From Bradyrhizobium diazoefficiens (GTDB taxonomy: Bacteria > Pseudomonadota > Alphaproteobacteria > Rhizobiales > Xanthobacteraceae), in the NCBI RefSeq assembly GCF_016612535.1, contig NZ_JAENXS010000001.1, positions 744,001 to 808,000 on the forward strand: DNA of 64,000 nt. The letters run 5' to 3'. This document shows positions 19,283 to 29,353 of this stretch, one piece after another. Each line of letters starts with the position of its first letter. Position 1 is the first letter of the stretch. The notes beneath the pieces are model-generated. The model saw only the letters and a list, made by a program, of their open reading frames with translations, did no database searches and had not been told where the DNA came from. The translations under genes and the position numbers were made by a program.

Positions 19283-20314
19283 TCAGCGCTCGACCTCGCG
19301 ATTCCAGCGCTTGGTCCACTCCTCGCGCTTGTCGTTGATGACCGTCCAGTCCGGATTGTAGAGCTTTGCCGCGCGCTCGCCGATCGGGGCCATCTTGCCG
19401 AGCCCCGGCGGCACCACGACCGATTTCAGCACCGGGCCGTAGCCGTAATCCTTCAGCAGCACGAGCTGAATCTTCGGGTCGAGCAACATCTTGACAAAGG
19501 TTGACGCGAGCGGCGAGGCATTCGGCTTGGCGATCGGGCAGGCCGTCGTCAGCAGTGTTGCCGCACCTTCCTTCGGATAGACGAAGTCGACAGGGAAACC
19601 GGTATTGGCAAAGCTCTGCACACGGCCCGTTCCCCAGACCGCGATCACGGCCTGGCCGGACTGGAACAGCTCGGTCATCTTGCCCGGCGACGGCTCATAG
19701 GCGAGCACGTTCGGATTGATCTGCTCCTTGAAGATCTTGAAGCCGGAATCGACATTGGACTCGCCGCCGCCGTTCATCTTCGACAGCATCACCAACGCTT
19801 CGAGGCCATAGGTGTTGTTGATCGGCGGGATGACGAGCTGCTTTGCGTATTTCGTGTCCTTCAGATCGTTCCACGAGGTCGGCGGCGCCCAGCCTTTCTC
19901 CGCAAACACCTTGGTGTTGTACATCAGGCCAGTGGCGACGATGCCGATCGCGACCGCGCGATCGTCCTTGAAGCGGGCGGTGTCGTAAAGATCGGCGGCC
20001 GGCAGGCCGTCGAGCTTGCCGCAAAAGCCGAGCTGGATCGCCTGGTACATTGGACCGTCGTCGACGATGGCGACGTCGATCTGCTGGTTGCCCTTCTGCG
20101 CCTGGAGCTTTGCCAGCGTATCGGTGGAGTTGCCGGCGACGTATTCGACCTTGACGCCATTTTCCTTCTCGAAGATCGGGATCACCTCGTCGCGGATGGT
20201 CTTCTCGAACGATCCGCCATAGCCGGCGACATAGAGCGTCTTTTGCTGGGCCGAAGCCGGGACGGCGATGAGCGCCGCGATGCTGACCGCGGTCAGAAGG
20301 CTGAGAGTCTTCAT
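19283..20314 (-). CDS. ABC transporter substrate-binding protein, PotD-like
   Basis: 343 residues from ATG 20314, which places a clean Sec signal peptide first (MKTLSLLTAVSIAALIAVPA, cut after SAQ). The frame is open upstream but that part lacks a signal. The mature part has the periplasmic binding fold of PotD/opine-binding proteins (LYVAGYGGSFEKTIRDEVIP, then VAIVDDGPMYQA). First gene of the operon, with a TTGGAG site about 10 bases before the start, and divergent from a LysR regulator. Confidence 0.92.
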   Translation of the reverse strand: MKTLSLLTAVSIAALIAVPASAQQKTLYVAGYGGSFEKTIRDEVIPIFEKENGVKVEYVAGNSTDTLAKLQAQKGNQQIDVAIVDDGPMYQAIQLGFCGKLDGLPAADLYDTARFKDDRAVAIGIVATGLMYNTKVFAEKGWAPPTSWNDLKDTKYAKQLVIPPINNTYGLEALVMLSKMNGGGESNVDSGFKIFKEQINPNVLAYEPSPGKMTELFQSGQAVIAVWGTGRVQSFANTGFPVDFVYPKEGAATLLTTACPIAKPNASPLASTFVKMLLDPKIQLVLLKDYGYGPVLKSVVVPPGLGKMAPIGERAAKLYNPDWTVINDKREEWTKRWNREVER

Positions 20315-20575
20315 GTGGTCCGATCTCCAATACCGGGATGAGGTGACGTGCCGACAAGCCTCGTTAGCCAAAGCGCGTTGCCGCATTTCCTTCCGCACCT
20401 ATCCCGCCAAGCAGGGCTCCGGCCCCTGCTCCGCGGATTTGCTGCGATTTGGAGGTCTAAGCCCTCCAATCTGCCAAGAAAGCGGGCTGTCTCCAGCTCT
20501 GATGAAAAAGATCGCAAACCTCGGCTTCCATCGTCCAATGAATAATGGCACCATTTGCATGCCGAAATGTTATGA

Positions 20576-21487
20576 ATGGAAACCAAGATGGCGCGGATCA
20601 ATTCGCGGCAGGTGGAGGCCTTCCGCGCGACGATGCTGACCGGCAGCGTCACCGAGGCGGCGGCGCTGATGACCGTGACGCAGCCGGCGGTCAGCCGGCT
20701 GTTGCGCGACCTCCAGGCGCTGCTGAAGATGGAGCTGTTCGAGCGGCGCGGTACCGGCTTGGTGCCGACTGCCGCGGCAATGGCGCTCTATACCGAGGTG
20801 GAGCGTTCGTTCGTCGGTCTCGAACGCATCACCGCGGCAGCCGAAGAAATCCGCGGCCGCCGCACAGGCTCGCTGCGGATCGCAGCGCTGCCGGCGCTGT
20901 CGAACGGCTATCTGCCGCGGCTCACCGGACATTTTCTGAAGCAACGGCCGAACCTCAACCTTGCGTTTTTCGGCGTGATCTCGCCGATCGTGGTCGATTG
21001 GGTACTGAACAATCAATGCGACGTCGGCTTTGCGGAGGTGCCGATCGCGCATTCCGGCCTGCCGAGCCAGAAGTTGCCAGCGCCCGCGCGCGTCGCGGTG
21101 CTGCCGACAGGCCACCGCCTCGCGGAAAAGCAAGTTTTGGAGCCGCACGATTTCGAGGGTGAGACCTTCATCTCGCTGTCGGCGGGATCGTCGAGCCGGC
21201 ACCTCGTCGACCAGATCTTCCACCGTCATGATGTCCGCCGCGTGCTGCGGGTGGAGACCGCGCTATCGGAGATCATGTGCGGCATGGTTTCGTCGGGACT
21301 TGGGGTTGCGATCTGCGATCCCTTCACCGCGCAGGAGTTCTCCACCCGCGGCGTCGTCGTGCGCCGCTTCCTGCCGCGCATCGACTTCGAGTTCTCCGCG
21401 GTGTTTCCGGCACAGCGCAGCCCCTCGCCGGTGGCGCTCGATCTGGTCGAGACCATGCGCAAGTCGCTCGCCGAATTCGACAGCTAG
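20576..21487 (+). CDS. LysR-type regulator, OccR/NocR-like
   Basis: 303 residues. The N-terminal winged helix-turn-helix covers residues ~7-65 (RQVEAFRATMLTGSVTEAAALM, TVTQPAVSRLLRDLQ); the rest is the LysR effector-binding domain. The strong VTEAA and ERRGTGLVPT elements resemble the opine regulators OccR and NocR. It is divergent from the transporter/oxidase operon, 261 bp from the binding-protein gene, the usual arrangement for a LysR activator of that operon. Starts at 20576 and 20588 are both possible. Its end overlaps the convergent amidohydrolase gene by 4 bp. Confidence 0.9.
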   Translation: METKMARINSRQVEAFRATMLTGSVTEAAALMTVTQPAVSRLLRDLQALLKMELFERRGTGLVPTAAAMALYTEVERSFVGLERITAAAEEIRGRRTGSLRIAALPALSNGYLPRLTGHFLKQRPNLNLAFFGVISPIVVDWVLNNQCDVGFAEVPIAHSGLPSQKLPAPARVAVLPTGHRLAEKQVLEPHDFEGETFISLSAGSSSRHLVDQIFHRHDVRRVLRVETALSEIMCGMVSSGLGVAICDPFTAQEFSTRGVVVRRFLPRIDFEFSAVFPAQRSPSPVALDLVETMRKSLAEFDS

Positions 21488-22857
21488 CCGTTGAACGCGG
21501 CCTGCGCCTCCGGCAGGTCCCAGATCTTGCCGATCGCAGCAGTGCCGGCTGCAATGATCGCCGCCTCGTCTGCACCGAGATAACGGCCGGCATCGACCAG
21601 CATGCGGCCGTCGACCATGACCTGATCGATATTGGCGCGGTTGGCGAGCGCGATCAGCGCGCGGCGCGGATCGAACAGCGGCTGGAGATGCGGATGGGTG
21701 AGATCGACAACAGTGAGATCAGCGGTCGCGCCCGGCTCGATCCGGCCGAGATCCGGCCGCTTGATGACGTCGGCGGCCACCGCCGTGTTAGCCTCAATCA
21801 GCTCGGGCGAATTGGCAACATCTGTGCGCTGCGAGGTGATCTTGGAGATCAGCGAAGCGGCGTTGAGCTCGCCGAGCAGGTCCATGTTGTAGCCGTCGGT
21901 GCCGACGACGGTGCGGACGCGATGCTCGGCGAAGCGGCTGAACGCGGCGGTGACGCCGGCACGCGCGAACACGCGCGGACAGTTCAGCACGGTCATGCCG
22001 CGCGCGGCCATCAGCTTGAGATCATCGTCTGAGCTGAACATGCAATGCGCCGCCATCAGGTCCGGCGCGAGCAGGCCGAGCCAGTCCAAATACTGCGCCG
22101 GGGTGCGGCCGCCATAGCGCTTGCCGATGGTTTCGACCTCGGCGCGGCTCTGCGCCATGTGCGTTGTAATGGGCACGCCAAGCTCTCGCGCTCGTGCGGC
22201 GCAAGCCTTGAGCAAATCGGGGCTGCAAGTGTCGGTCGCATGCGGGCTCATGGCGAGACCGATGCGACCGTCGCCACGGTTGTTCCAGCTCTGATAGAGC
22301 GCATCCCACGTCGCCATGTCGGCGGCGCCATCGTCGCCGGCATAGTGGACCACGCCGTCGGCACCGGCTTTGGCATCGGAGGTGGAGAACAGATACGGCG
22401 CGCCGTAGAAGCGGATGCCCATCTCCTCAGCAGCGTCGAACATCTCCGGGATCGAGTTCCGGAACGGCTCCATCACCGTGGTGGCGCCGCCCTTCAGGAG
22501 TTGCAGGATGCCGAGCCGCGCCACCGCCATGCGCTCTTCCGCCGACAGCAGATCGGCGCCGCGCTTGGTGAGCGGCAGCAGCACCGTATAGACGATGCTC
22601 TGGTTGTTGCGGCGGCCGTTGCCGTCCTCGGTGTGGCTGCGCGCCACGGCTTCAGAGAAGCAGTGATTGTGCAGGTTCAGCAGGCCCGGCAGAACGAAGC
22701 GGCCGGGACGGTCATGCACCTCGTCCGCGCGCGGCTTGTCGCGCGTGATCGCGGCGATTGTCTTGCCTTCGACCAGAACCCAATGGTCGCGCAGCACGTC
22801 CTGCGTGCCGTCTTTCCGCGACAGCACATAGCTGCCGAAAATTGCTGTCGTGCTCAT
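21484..22857 (-). CDS. Amidohydrolase, TRZ/ATZ/guanine-deaminase-like
   Basis: 457 residues of the metal-dependent amidohydrolase superfamily. The metal ligands are visible: HxH at 63-65 (NLHNH), a His in TTHMAQSRAE, a His in AAHCMFSSDDD and the catalytic Asp in VGTDGYNMD. This is the single-metal deaminase/chlorohydrolase branch (TrzA/AtzA/SsnA/cytosine deaminase-like). Start 22857 overlaps the preceding gene by 4 bp. Last gene of the operon that begins near 30.3 kb; probably deaminates or hydrolyses a nitrogen heterocycle imported by it. Confidence 0.88.
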   Translation of the reverse strand: MSTTAIFGSYVLSRKDGTQDVLRDHWVLVEGKTIAAITRDKPRADEVHDRPGRFVLPGLLNLHNHCFSEAVARSHTEDGNGRRNNQSIVYTVLLPLTKRGADLLSAEERMAVARLGILQLLKGGATTVMEPFRNSIPEMFDAAEEMGIRFYGAPYLFSTSDAKAGADGVVHYAGDDGAADMATWDALYQSWNNRGDGRIGLAMSPHATDTCSPDLLKACAARARELGVPITTHMAQSRAEVETIGKRYGGRTPAQYLDWLGLLAPDLMAAHCMFSSDDDLKLMAARGMTVLNCPRVFARAGVTAAFSRFAEHRVRTVVGTDGYNMDLLGELNAASLISKITSQRTDVANSPELIEANTAVAADVIKRPDLGRIEPGATADLTVVDLTHPHLQPLFDPRRALIALANRANIDQVMVDGRMLVDAGRYLGADEAAIIAAGTAAIGKIWDLPEAQAAFNG

Positions 22858-24437
22858 GCGGGGCGTACGTTCCAGAAGACGGCGGTGCCGTCGAGAATGC
22901 CGGCGATGGCCTTGCGATAGGCGGTCGGCTGCTTGTACAGGCCGATCGGAATATAGGGGATTTCCTCGAACGCCACCGCTTGGATCTCGCGGCAGATGCG
23001 CTGCTGCTCGGCGAGCTCGGAGGCCGCCAGCCACTGGCTGCGCAAGGGCCCCATTTTCTCGCTCGCATACCAGCCGGCGACCTTGCCCTCGCCGCGGATG
23101 TTGGTATTGCCGGCCGGGTTGAGCCAGTCGATGCCCTGCCAGTTACCGACCGCGGCACTCCAGCCGCCCTGCCCGATCGGGTCCTTCTTGAGCTGGCGCT
23201 GCAACACGACGGCGAAATCGAGTCCGGCATATTCGACGTTCATGCCGGCCTTGCGCAAACTGTCGACAGCAATCTCGCCGAGCGGCTTCTGCGCGAGCGA
23301 GTTGGTGGGAACGAGCAGCACGATCTTCTCGCCATTGTAGCCTGCCGCTTTCAAATCGGCCTTCGCCTTGGCGTAGTCGCGCGGGCCGCGGAAGACGTCG
23401 AGCCCGACTTCGCTCGCCATCGGCGTTCCCGGCGCGAAGTAGCCGATCGGCGACACCTGGAAGGCCGGATCGGTGCCGGCAACCGCAGTCATGAACGCGG
23501 ACTGGTCGATCGCGCCCAACAGCGCGCGGCGGACGGCGGGATTGTCGAACGGCGGCTGGAGATGATTGAGGCGCAGCATGCACGCGTAGCCGCGGGGATC
23601 GAGGATTCGCGTCTCGATGTCGCCTGCGGCCTTGATGATCGGCAATAGATCGTGCGGCGTGGTCTCCTGCCAGTCCTGCTCGCCAGTCTGGAGCGCCGCG
23701 ACGCCGGTGCCGGCATCGGGCGTGGTGGTCCAGACCACGCGGTCGTAGTGCACGATCTTAGGCCCCGCCGTCCAATCCGGCTTGCCGTCGGCGCGCGGCT
23801 GGTAGCGGTCGAATTTGGCGTAGGCATTGCGGGCGCCCTGCACGCGCTCGTCGGCGAGATAGCGGAACGGGCCGCTGCCGATGACTTCGGTGAGAGGCTT
23901 GAACGGATCCTGGCTCGCCAGCCGCTCCGGCATCATGAAGCAGGCATTGATCGCGGCCTTGCCGAGCGCCTGCGGCAACAGCGGGAACCGACGCTTGAGG
24001 CGGAAGCGGATGGTGCGATCGTCCGCGGCCGAGAGTTCATCCGTCGCGGCCATCAGCTCGCCGCCAAAGCCGTCGCGCGCGGCCCAGCGGCGGATGCTGG
24101 CGACGCAGTCGCGGGCCAGCACGCGCTCGCCGTCGTGCCAGAACAGGCCGTCACGCAGGCTGAGGTCCCATTGCAGCCCATCGCCGGAGATGGCGTGGCC
24201 CGACAGCATCTGCGGCGAGACCTGGAGCGAGGAGCTCATGCCATAGAGCGTGTCGTAGACCATGAAGCCATGGTTTCGCGACACCTGCGCGGTCGAATAG
24301 ATGGGATCGACAAAGGCGAGGTCGATGACGGGAATGAAGCGCAGCGTGGTCTGGGACTCGGCGCGTACGATGCCCGGGAAAGACAGCGCCGGCATCGCTG
24401 CGGCGGCCTTGAGGAGCGAGCGGCGGGAGATAGGCAT
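22854..24437 (-). CDS. Peptide-type ABC substrate-binding protein (SBP family 5), Tat signal
   Basis: 527 residues, DppA/OppA-type binding protein (SBP_bac_5): DTLYGMSSSLQVSPQML, SLRDGLFWHDGERVLARD and the late IPYIPIGLYKQP are typical. The N-terminus MPISRRSLLKAAAAMPALSF has a twin-arginine motif SRRSLLK followed by a hydrophobic stretch, so export is probably by Tat. No DppBCDF-like permease or ATPase genes are nearby, so this binding protein is an orphan and must use a transporter encoded elsewhere, or hand its ligand to the local amino-acid importer, which would be unusual. Confidence 0.9.
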   Translation of the reverse strand: MPISRRSLLKAAAAMPALSFPGIVRAESQTTLRFIPVIDLAFVDPIYSTAQVSRNHGFMVYDTLYGMSSSLQVSPQMLSGHAISGDGLQWDLSLRDGLFWHDGERVLARDCVASIRRWAARDGFGGELMAATDELSAADDRTIRFRLKRRFPLLPQALGKAAINACFMMPERLASQDPFKPLTEVIGSGPFRYLADERVQGARNAYAKFDRYQPRADGKPDWTAGPKIVHYDRVVWTTTPDAGTGVAALQTGEQDWQETTPHDLLPIIKAAGDIETRILDPRGYACMLRLNHLQPPFDNPAVRRALLGAIDQSAFMTAVAGTDPAFQVSPIGYFAPGTPMASEVGLDVFRGPRDYAKAKADLKAAGYNGEKIVLLVPTNSLAQKPLGEIAVDSLRKAGMNVEYAGLDFAVVLQRQLKKDPIGQGGWSAAVGNWQGIDWLNPAGNTNIRGEGKVAGWYASEKMGPLRSQWLAASELAEQQRICREIQAVAFEEIPYIPIGLYKQPTAYRKAIAGILDGTAVFWNVRPA

Positions 24438-24459
24438 TAGAAGAGGCTCCTGAAGGATC

Positions 24460-25110
24460 TTACGTATTCAACAAGACCGCGCCAATCGCAGCCGCAACCG
24501 CCTGCTGCGCCGGTTCGATCACGGGGACGCCGATCGCATCCGCAATCGCCGCACGATGCGAGGCCATGCCGGCGCAGCCCATGACCACGACATCAGCGCG
24601 GCATTGCGTGACCAGCGCGCGACCGGCTTCGATCAGCCGCCCGCGGATATCGGCACCTACCGTCTCCGCCGCGCTTGCACCGACCGACCAACTACCGGCA
24701 TAGCGGCTGTCGACGCCCATCACCCGCGCCATGCGCTGCTGGCGGCGGATACTCGACGGCGACAGCGCGATGATGCCAAAACGTTCGCCGAGCATCAGCG
24801 CGCGAAAGATGCCGCATTCGGCGATGCCCAGCACCGGGCGACCGCCCGTTGCCTCACGCACCGCATGCAGGCCGGGATCGCTGAAGCAGGCGAGCACGAA
24901 GGCATCCGCGTTGTCGCGCGCGACACGGCTCACCAGCGGCATGACGACACTGTCGGCATCGCGCTGCGAGCTGATGCTCGGCGGTCCCTCGGCAAGACCG
25001 ATCACCTCGATCTCCGGCCCACCGGCGATCCGCAACGGTGCGACCGCGTCGTCGATCGCCCGCGTCACCGAGGCGGAGGAGTTGGGGTTGATGACGAGGA
25101 TACGGGTCAT
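24460..25110 (-). CDS. Asp/Glu/hydantoin racemase family protein
   Basis: 216 residues from ATG 25110. The opening MTRILVINPNSSASVT is the hallmark of the hydantoin/allantoin racemase branch. The two catalytic cysteines are in VLACFSDPG and VVMGCAGMA. Such enzymes racemise 5-substituted hydantoins or allantoin so a stereospecific hydrolase can use all of the substrate. Located between the deacetylase-fold gene and a peptide-type binding protein, in the same operon as an N-carbamoyl-D-amino acid hydrolase, which supports a hydantoin/ureide role. Confidence 0.9.
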   Translation of the reverse strand: MTRILVINPNSSASVTRAIDDAVAPLRIAGGPEIEVIGLAEGPPSISSQRDADSVVMPLVSRVARDNADAFVLACFSDPGLHAVREATGGRPVLGIAECGIFRALMLGERFGIIALSPSSIRRQQRMARVMGVDSRYAGSWSVGASAAETVGADIRGRLIEAGRALVTQCRADVVVMGCAGMASHRAAIADAIGVPVIEPAQQAVAAAIGAVLLNT

Positions 25111-25118
25111 GACACTGC

Positions 25119-26003
25119 TCAGCGGTTGCCGGCCTCGTGGCGCAGGAAGTTGGCCGCGATCTTCTCGCCGGTTGTGATCCAGACGTCCGGGCACGATTTC
25201 GCGTAGGTCAGAAACTCGCGCAGCAGACGCAGCCGCATCGGACGGCCGCTGCATTGCGGATGCAGCACGGTCGTCACCATGGCGCCCCAGTCCCTGGTCT
25301 CGTCGAGCTCGTCCTTCCAGATCGAGAGCACGTGCTCCTTGGGGAAGATCGATCGCGGACTGAAACGTGCCGAGAGACCGTGCATCCAGTCGTCATAGCT
25401 CGCCGTCACCGGCAACTCGATTGTGCCGGGCTTGCCGTCGGCAAGGCGATGGCGATAGGGCCTGACGTCGTCGCGGAACGAGGACGTGTAGACGATCCCG
25501 TGACGCACCAGCGACACACGCAGTTCCTCAGTGAACTCGCCGTAGGGCGCGCGGTAGCCGGTCGGCTTCACGCCCAGCCGGCGCTTCAGCGCCTCGAAGC
25601 CGCGCTCCAGCTCCTCCTCGATCCAGGGATCGCCGGGATCGGGCAGCAGATGGTGATAGCCGTGGTGGCCGATCTCGTGGCCGGCTTTGAGGATGGATTC
25701 GGCCATCGCCGGATGCGCATCGACCGACCACCCCGTAACGAAGAACGTCGCCTTGAGATCGAGCTGGTCGAGCAGCTCCAGCAGTTTCGGCGTGCCGACC
25801 CGCGCCTCATAGCCGCCATAGCTCATGGTGATGAGCCGCTGCGCATGTACCGCGTCCTTGCTGGTCCATGCGCTCTCCGCGTCGACGTCGAAGGAGAGGA
25901 ACATCGCCGATTTGTACGGCTTGGGCCACGGGTATTCCGGCGCGGGGTCCGCGCTATTGGCTGGGGTGAGCGGGATGCTCTGGAGGGCCTTACTGTCCAG
26001 CAT
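25119..26003 (-). CDS. Polysaccharide deacetylase-fold hydrolase, possibly PuuE-type allantoinase
   Basis: 294 residues with a NodB-homology domain. The metal motif SFDVDAES has D39 and D41, the HxxxH-type motif is HEIGHHGYHH at about 109-118, and YRAPYGEFTEE follows. Length, the loop after the first motif and the C-terminal half are closer to cyclic ureide hydrolases of the PuuE kind than to chitin or peptidoglycan deacetylases, and there is no signal peptide. Given the racemase and N-carbamoylase in the operon, ring opening of a hydantoin or allantoin-like compound is a reasonable guess; polysaccharide deacetylation cannot be excluded. Its start overlaps the preceding gene by 14 bp. Confidence 0.82.
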   Translation of the reverse strand: MLDSKALQSIPLTPANSADPAPEYPWPKPYKSAMFLSFDVDAESAWTSKDAVHAQRLITMSYGGYEARVGTPKLLELLDQLDLKATFFVTGWSVDAHPAMAESILKAGHEIGHHGYHHLLPDPGDPWIEEELERGFEALKRRLGVKPTGYRAPYGEFTEELRVSLVRHGIVYTSSFRDDVRPYRHRLADGKPGTIELPVTASYDDWMHGLSARFSPRSIFPKEHVLSIWKDELDETRDWGAMVTTVLHPQCSGRPMRLRLLREFLTYAKSCPDVWITTGEKIAANFLRHEAGNR

Positions 26004-26826
26004 TGATAGTCGCCTTTTCGATTGCGTTGTCAGTCAGTTTCCACTTGGCGAGCAGCGTCTTGTAGATGCCGTCGGCGATCAGCGCGTCGACCGCTTCCAG
26101 CATGGCCTGCGCAAGCGCCTTTTCCTTGACCGGCAGGGCAATGCCCGTGAACTGGGACGAGATGGCGCCGCCGACCGGTGTGTACGCACCGGGCTCGAGA
26201 TCCATGATGTAAGGCAGCGTCTCGTTGCCCTGGACGGCGGCATCGATACGGCCCTGCTTGAGCTGGGTGCGGGCGTCCGCCGAACCGTCCGTGCCGACAA
26301 AGACAATCGGACTACTGGCGCAATGCTTCTCGCTCCACGCCGCGATCTCGGCCGGAAACTTGGTGCGGCGGCTGGCGCCGACCTTCTTGCCGCAGAGGGA
26401 GGCCATGTCGTTGAACTCGGTCGCGCGGGACTGCTGCACGAAAAAGCGCGGACCACTGCGCAAATAATCGACGAAAGACGCAGTCTCGTGCCGGCTGGCA
26501 TAGTCGGAGAAGCCTGACAGGATCGCATCGACACGGCCGGTCGCAATCGACGGCATGAACTGGTCAAAGCTCGTCTCCTGCCATTCGATCTTGAGGCCGA
26601 GCTTGCGGCCGATCGCATCGCCAAGATCGATGTCGAAGCCGGACAGCGCGTTGGTGGCGGGATCGCGGAACTCCATCGGCGGATAGTTCGGCACCAGCGC
26701 CACCTTGATGCTGCCGCGCTTGCTGATCTCCGGCGGCAGCTCGATAGCCCAAGCCTGAACACTTAGAGTCGAAACAGTCATGGCACCGAACAGCGCCGCC
26801 GCAACCAAAACTCTCTTCATCGACAC
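25990..26826 (-). CDS. Amino-acid ABC substrate-binding protein (SBP family 3), second copy
   Basis: 278 residues with a Sec signal peptide ending near VQAWA. The mature part is an SBP_bac_3 protein (VALVPNYPPMEFRDPATNALSGFDIDLGDAIG). It is a paralog of the protein at 28452-29279 (shared PPEI/PAEI opening, LCGKKVG, QLKQGRIDAAVQG, ETLPY), so one permease and ATPase set is served by two binding proteins, probably widening the ligand range. Confidence 0.92.
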   Translation of the reverse strand: MSMKRVLVAAALFGAMTVSTLSVQAWAIELPPEISKRGSIKVALVPNYPPMEFRDPATNALSGFDIDLGDAIGRKLGLKIEWQETSFDQFMPSIATGRVDAILSGFSDYASRHETASFVDYLRSGPRFFVQQSRATEFNDMASLCGKKVGASRRTKFPAEIAAWSEKHCASSPIVFVGTDGSADARTQLKQGRIDAAVQGNETLPYIMDLEPGAYTPVGGAISSQFTGIALPVKEKALAQAMLEAVDALIADGIYKTLLAKWKLTDNAIEKATINAGQ

Positions 26827-26836
26827 GCCCCCATCT

Positions 26837-27601
26837 TCAGATCACAGCCGAAAGAAATGCCTTGGTGCGCTCCTCGCGCGGCGCGCCCAGCACGTCGGAC
26901 GCGCGCCCCTGCTCGACGATCGCACCCTGGTCCATGTAAACGACGCGGTCGGCGACCTCGCGCGCGAAGCCGAGCTCGTGCGTCACGACCATCATGGTCA
27001 TGCCGCTCTTCGCCAGCTCCTTCATGACGGCGAGCACCTCGCCGACGAGCTCGGGATCGAGCGCACTGGTCGGCTCGTCAAACAGCATCAGCATCGGCTT
27101 CATCGCGAGCGCGCGCGCAATCGCAACGCGCTGCTGCTGACCACCGGAGAGTTGCGCGGGATACGAGTCGGCCTTGGCTGCAAGTCCAACGCGACGGAGC
27201 AACTCGTGCGCCTCGGCGCACACTTGGTCGGATTTGCGGCCCTGCACCTGAAGCGGGCCTTCGATGATGTTCTCGAGCGCCGTCTTGTGCGGAAACAGGT
27301 TGAAGCGCTGGAACACCATGCCGGTCTTCAGCCGCTGCCGCCCGATCTCGCGCTCGGTGAGGCGATGCAGTCGTCCGCTTTGCTCCCGCACACCCAAGAG
27401 CTCGCCGTCGAGCCAGATGCCGCCGCTATCGATGACGGAGAGCTGGTTGATGCAGCGGAGCAGCGTGGTCTTGCCCGAACCGGAGGCACCGATCAGACAC
27501 ATCACCTCGCCGGGCCAGACGTCGAGCGAGATGCTTTTGAGAGCCTGGAACTCTCCAAAATTTTTGCTGACGGAGCGGATCGCAACGAGGGGCTTTGTCA
27601 T
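26837..27601 (-). CDS. Amino-acid ABC transporter ATPase, GlnQ-like
   Basis: 254 residues. Walker [10 protein letters not shown] is near residue 39, the signature LSGGQQQR near 150 and Walker [14 protein letters not shown] near 170, with H-loop [12 protein letters not shown]. The [11 protein letters not shown] region places it in the polar amino acid (GlnQ/HisP/ArtP) class. It overlaps the permease gene by 4 bp. Confidence 0.94.
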   Translation of the reverse strand: MTKPLVAIRSVSKNFGEFQALKSISLDVWPGEVMCLIGASGSGKTTLLRCINQLSVIDSGGIWLDGELLGVREQSGRLHRLTEREIGRQRLKTGMVFQRFNLFPHKTALENIIEGPLQVQGRKSDQVCAEAHELLRRVGLAAKADSYPAQLSGGQQQRVAIARALAMKPMLMLFDEPTSALDPELVGEVLAVMKELAKSGMTMMVVTHELGFAREVADRVVYMDQGAIVEQGRASDVLGAPREERTKAFLSAVI

Positions 27602-28455
27602 CTGGCGAACTGGATGGTGCCACGCGCGAAGCGGCGTTCGAGCAGCATCTGAAGCGGGGTCAGGATCGAGACCACGAGCAGATACCAGAGCCCGGCGACG
27701 ATCAAGAGCTCGATCACGCGGGAATTGGCGTAATAGATGTTTTCCGCGTTGTGCAGCACTTCCGGATATTGAATCACGCTGGCGAGCGAGGTCGCCTTCA
27801 CCATGCCGATGAACTCGTTGCCGAGCGGCGGAATCACCACACGCATCGCCTGCGGCAGAATGATCCGGCGCAGCGCGCGCAGCCGACCCATGCCGATCGC
27901 CTGCGCCGCCTCATACTGCCCGATGTCGACCGACAGCATGCCGGCACGCATCACTTCCGACGTATAGGCGCCCTGGTTGATTCCGAGCCCGAGCAGCGCG
28001 GCGAGAAACGGCGTCATGACGTCAACGGCGCGTGCGCTCCAGAGGCCGGGGATGCCGATGGTCGGAAACACCAGTGCGAGATTGAACCACAGCAGCAATT
28101 GCAGGATCAGCGGCGTGCCGCGGAACAACCAGGTGTAGCCGGCAGCAACGGTCTTCAGCACCGGATTGGGCGACAGCCGCATGATCGCAACGACGATGCC
28201 GAGGAGGATGCCGAGCGCCATCGCCAGCACTGCCATCACCATGGTGTTGACGATGCCTTCGAGGATGACCTTTACGGTCAGGAAGCGGCTGACATAGGAC
28301 CATTCGATCTGGCCGCCGGCGAAGGCCCGCCCGATCGCGGCGAGCACGAGGATGATCAGGGCCGCGCTGAGCCAGCGAAACCAGTGCGGCTCGCGCGCGA
28401 TCCGCATCCCCGACAGATCGGGAAAACCCTTCGCGACTGCCGGCACTGGCCTCAT
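27598..28455 (-). CDS. Amino-acid ABC transporter permease
   Basis: 285 residues from ATG 28455, with about five transmembrane helices and the EAA motif [26 protein letters not shown] typical of HisM/GlnP permeases (split here across a helix boundary). A single permease suggests a homodimeric channel. It overlaps its neighbours by 4 bp at both ends. Confidence 0.92.
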   Translation of the reverse strand: MRPVPAVAKGFPDLSGMRIAREPHWFRWLSAALIILVLAAIGRAFAGGQIEWSYVSRFLTVKVILEGIVNTMVMAVLAMALGILLGIVVAIMRLSPNPVLKTVAAGYTWLFRGTPLILQLLLWFNLALVFPTIGIPGLWSARAVDVMTPFLAALLGLGINQGAYTSEVMRAGMLSVDIGQYEAAQAIGMGRLRALRRIILPQAMRVVIPPLGNEFIGMVKATSLASVIQYPEVLHNAENIYYANSRVIELLIVAGLWYLLVVSILTPLQMLLERRFARGTIQFAR

Positions 28456-29279
28456 TGCGGCGCCGCGTTCAGCAGGGGCTGGGTGACCGCATTCGCACCC
28501 AAGCCCCATTTGTCGAGAACGGCCTTGTACGAGCCGTCCGCAATCATCGCGGTCAACTTCTCCGTCACGACCTCGCGCAAGGCTGCATCATCCTTGCGGA
28601 ACATGATGCCCTGGTAGCCGATGGTCAACTGCGCGCCGATTACGCGGTATTTGCCGGGCTCCTGCGTCTGCGCATAGGGCAAGGTCTCGCTGCCCTGGAC
28701 CGCGGCGTCGATGCGGCCCTGCTTGAGCTGGTTGCGGACATCGATCGAGTTCTCACCCGGCACGTACTGGATCGCCGGCTTGCCGGCCGGCTCGCAGTTC
28801 TGCTTGCTCCATTTCTCGATTTCGACCGGAAAGCTGGTGCTGCGGGTGGTGCCGACCTTTTTGCCGCAGAGATCGGTCGCAGCCTTGGCCTCGCTCTCCG
28901 CCATCGCGAAGAACTGCGGCCCCGTCGTGAGATAGTCGACGAAATCGGCGGTCTCCCGCCGCGACGCGCGATCGGAGATGCCGGAGATGATGAAATCCGC
29001 GCGCTTGGTCTGGAGCGATGGGATCAGTTCGGCGAACGGCGTCTCGCTCCAGACGATCTTGAGACCGCCGAGCCGCTTGGCGAGCTCGTTGGCGAGGTCG
29101 ATATCGAGCCCGACCAGTTCGTTGCTGGCGGGATCGCGATATTCCATCGGCGCGTAGGTCGAGTTGACTGTGAGTTTTAGCGCGCCCGCCTGCTTGATCT
29201 CCGCCGGGAGCTCGGCGGTCGATGCGGAAGCGATGGCAGCGAACGCTGCAAATCCGAGAGAAAGCGAGAGGCGTGTCAT
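28452..29279 (-). CDS. Amino-acid ABC substrate-binding protein (SBP family 3), first copy
   Basis: 275 residues with a Sec signal peptide (MTRLSLSLGFAAFAAIASAS). SBP_bac_3 fold: LTVNSTYAPMEYRDPASNELVGLDIDL, then IISGISDRASRRETADFVDYL. Paralog of the protein at 25990-26826. First gene of the transporter block, 74 bp downstream of the N-carbamoylase gene; that gap contains imperfect TCCTTTGCCAG repeats. Confidence 0.92.
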   Translation of the reverse strand: MTRLSLSLGFAAFAAIASASTAELPAEIKQAGALKLTVNSTYAPMEYRDPASNELVGLDIDLANELAKRLGGLKIVWSETPFAELIPSLQTKRADFIISGISDRASRRETADFVDYLTTGPQFFAMAESEAKAATDLCGKKVGTTRSTSFPVEIEKWSKQNCEPAGKPAIQYVPGENSIDVRNQLKQGRIDAAVQGSETLPYAQTQEPGKYRVIGAQLTIGYQGIMFRKDDAALREVVTEKLTAMIADGSYKAVLDKWGLGANAVTQPLLNAAPQ

Positions 29280-29353
29280 GTCAGCTCCTTTGCCAACCCT
29301 TTGCTGTGCAGTCCTTTACCAGCGCTGTCCTTTGCCAGCGCCATGCCAGATGG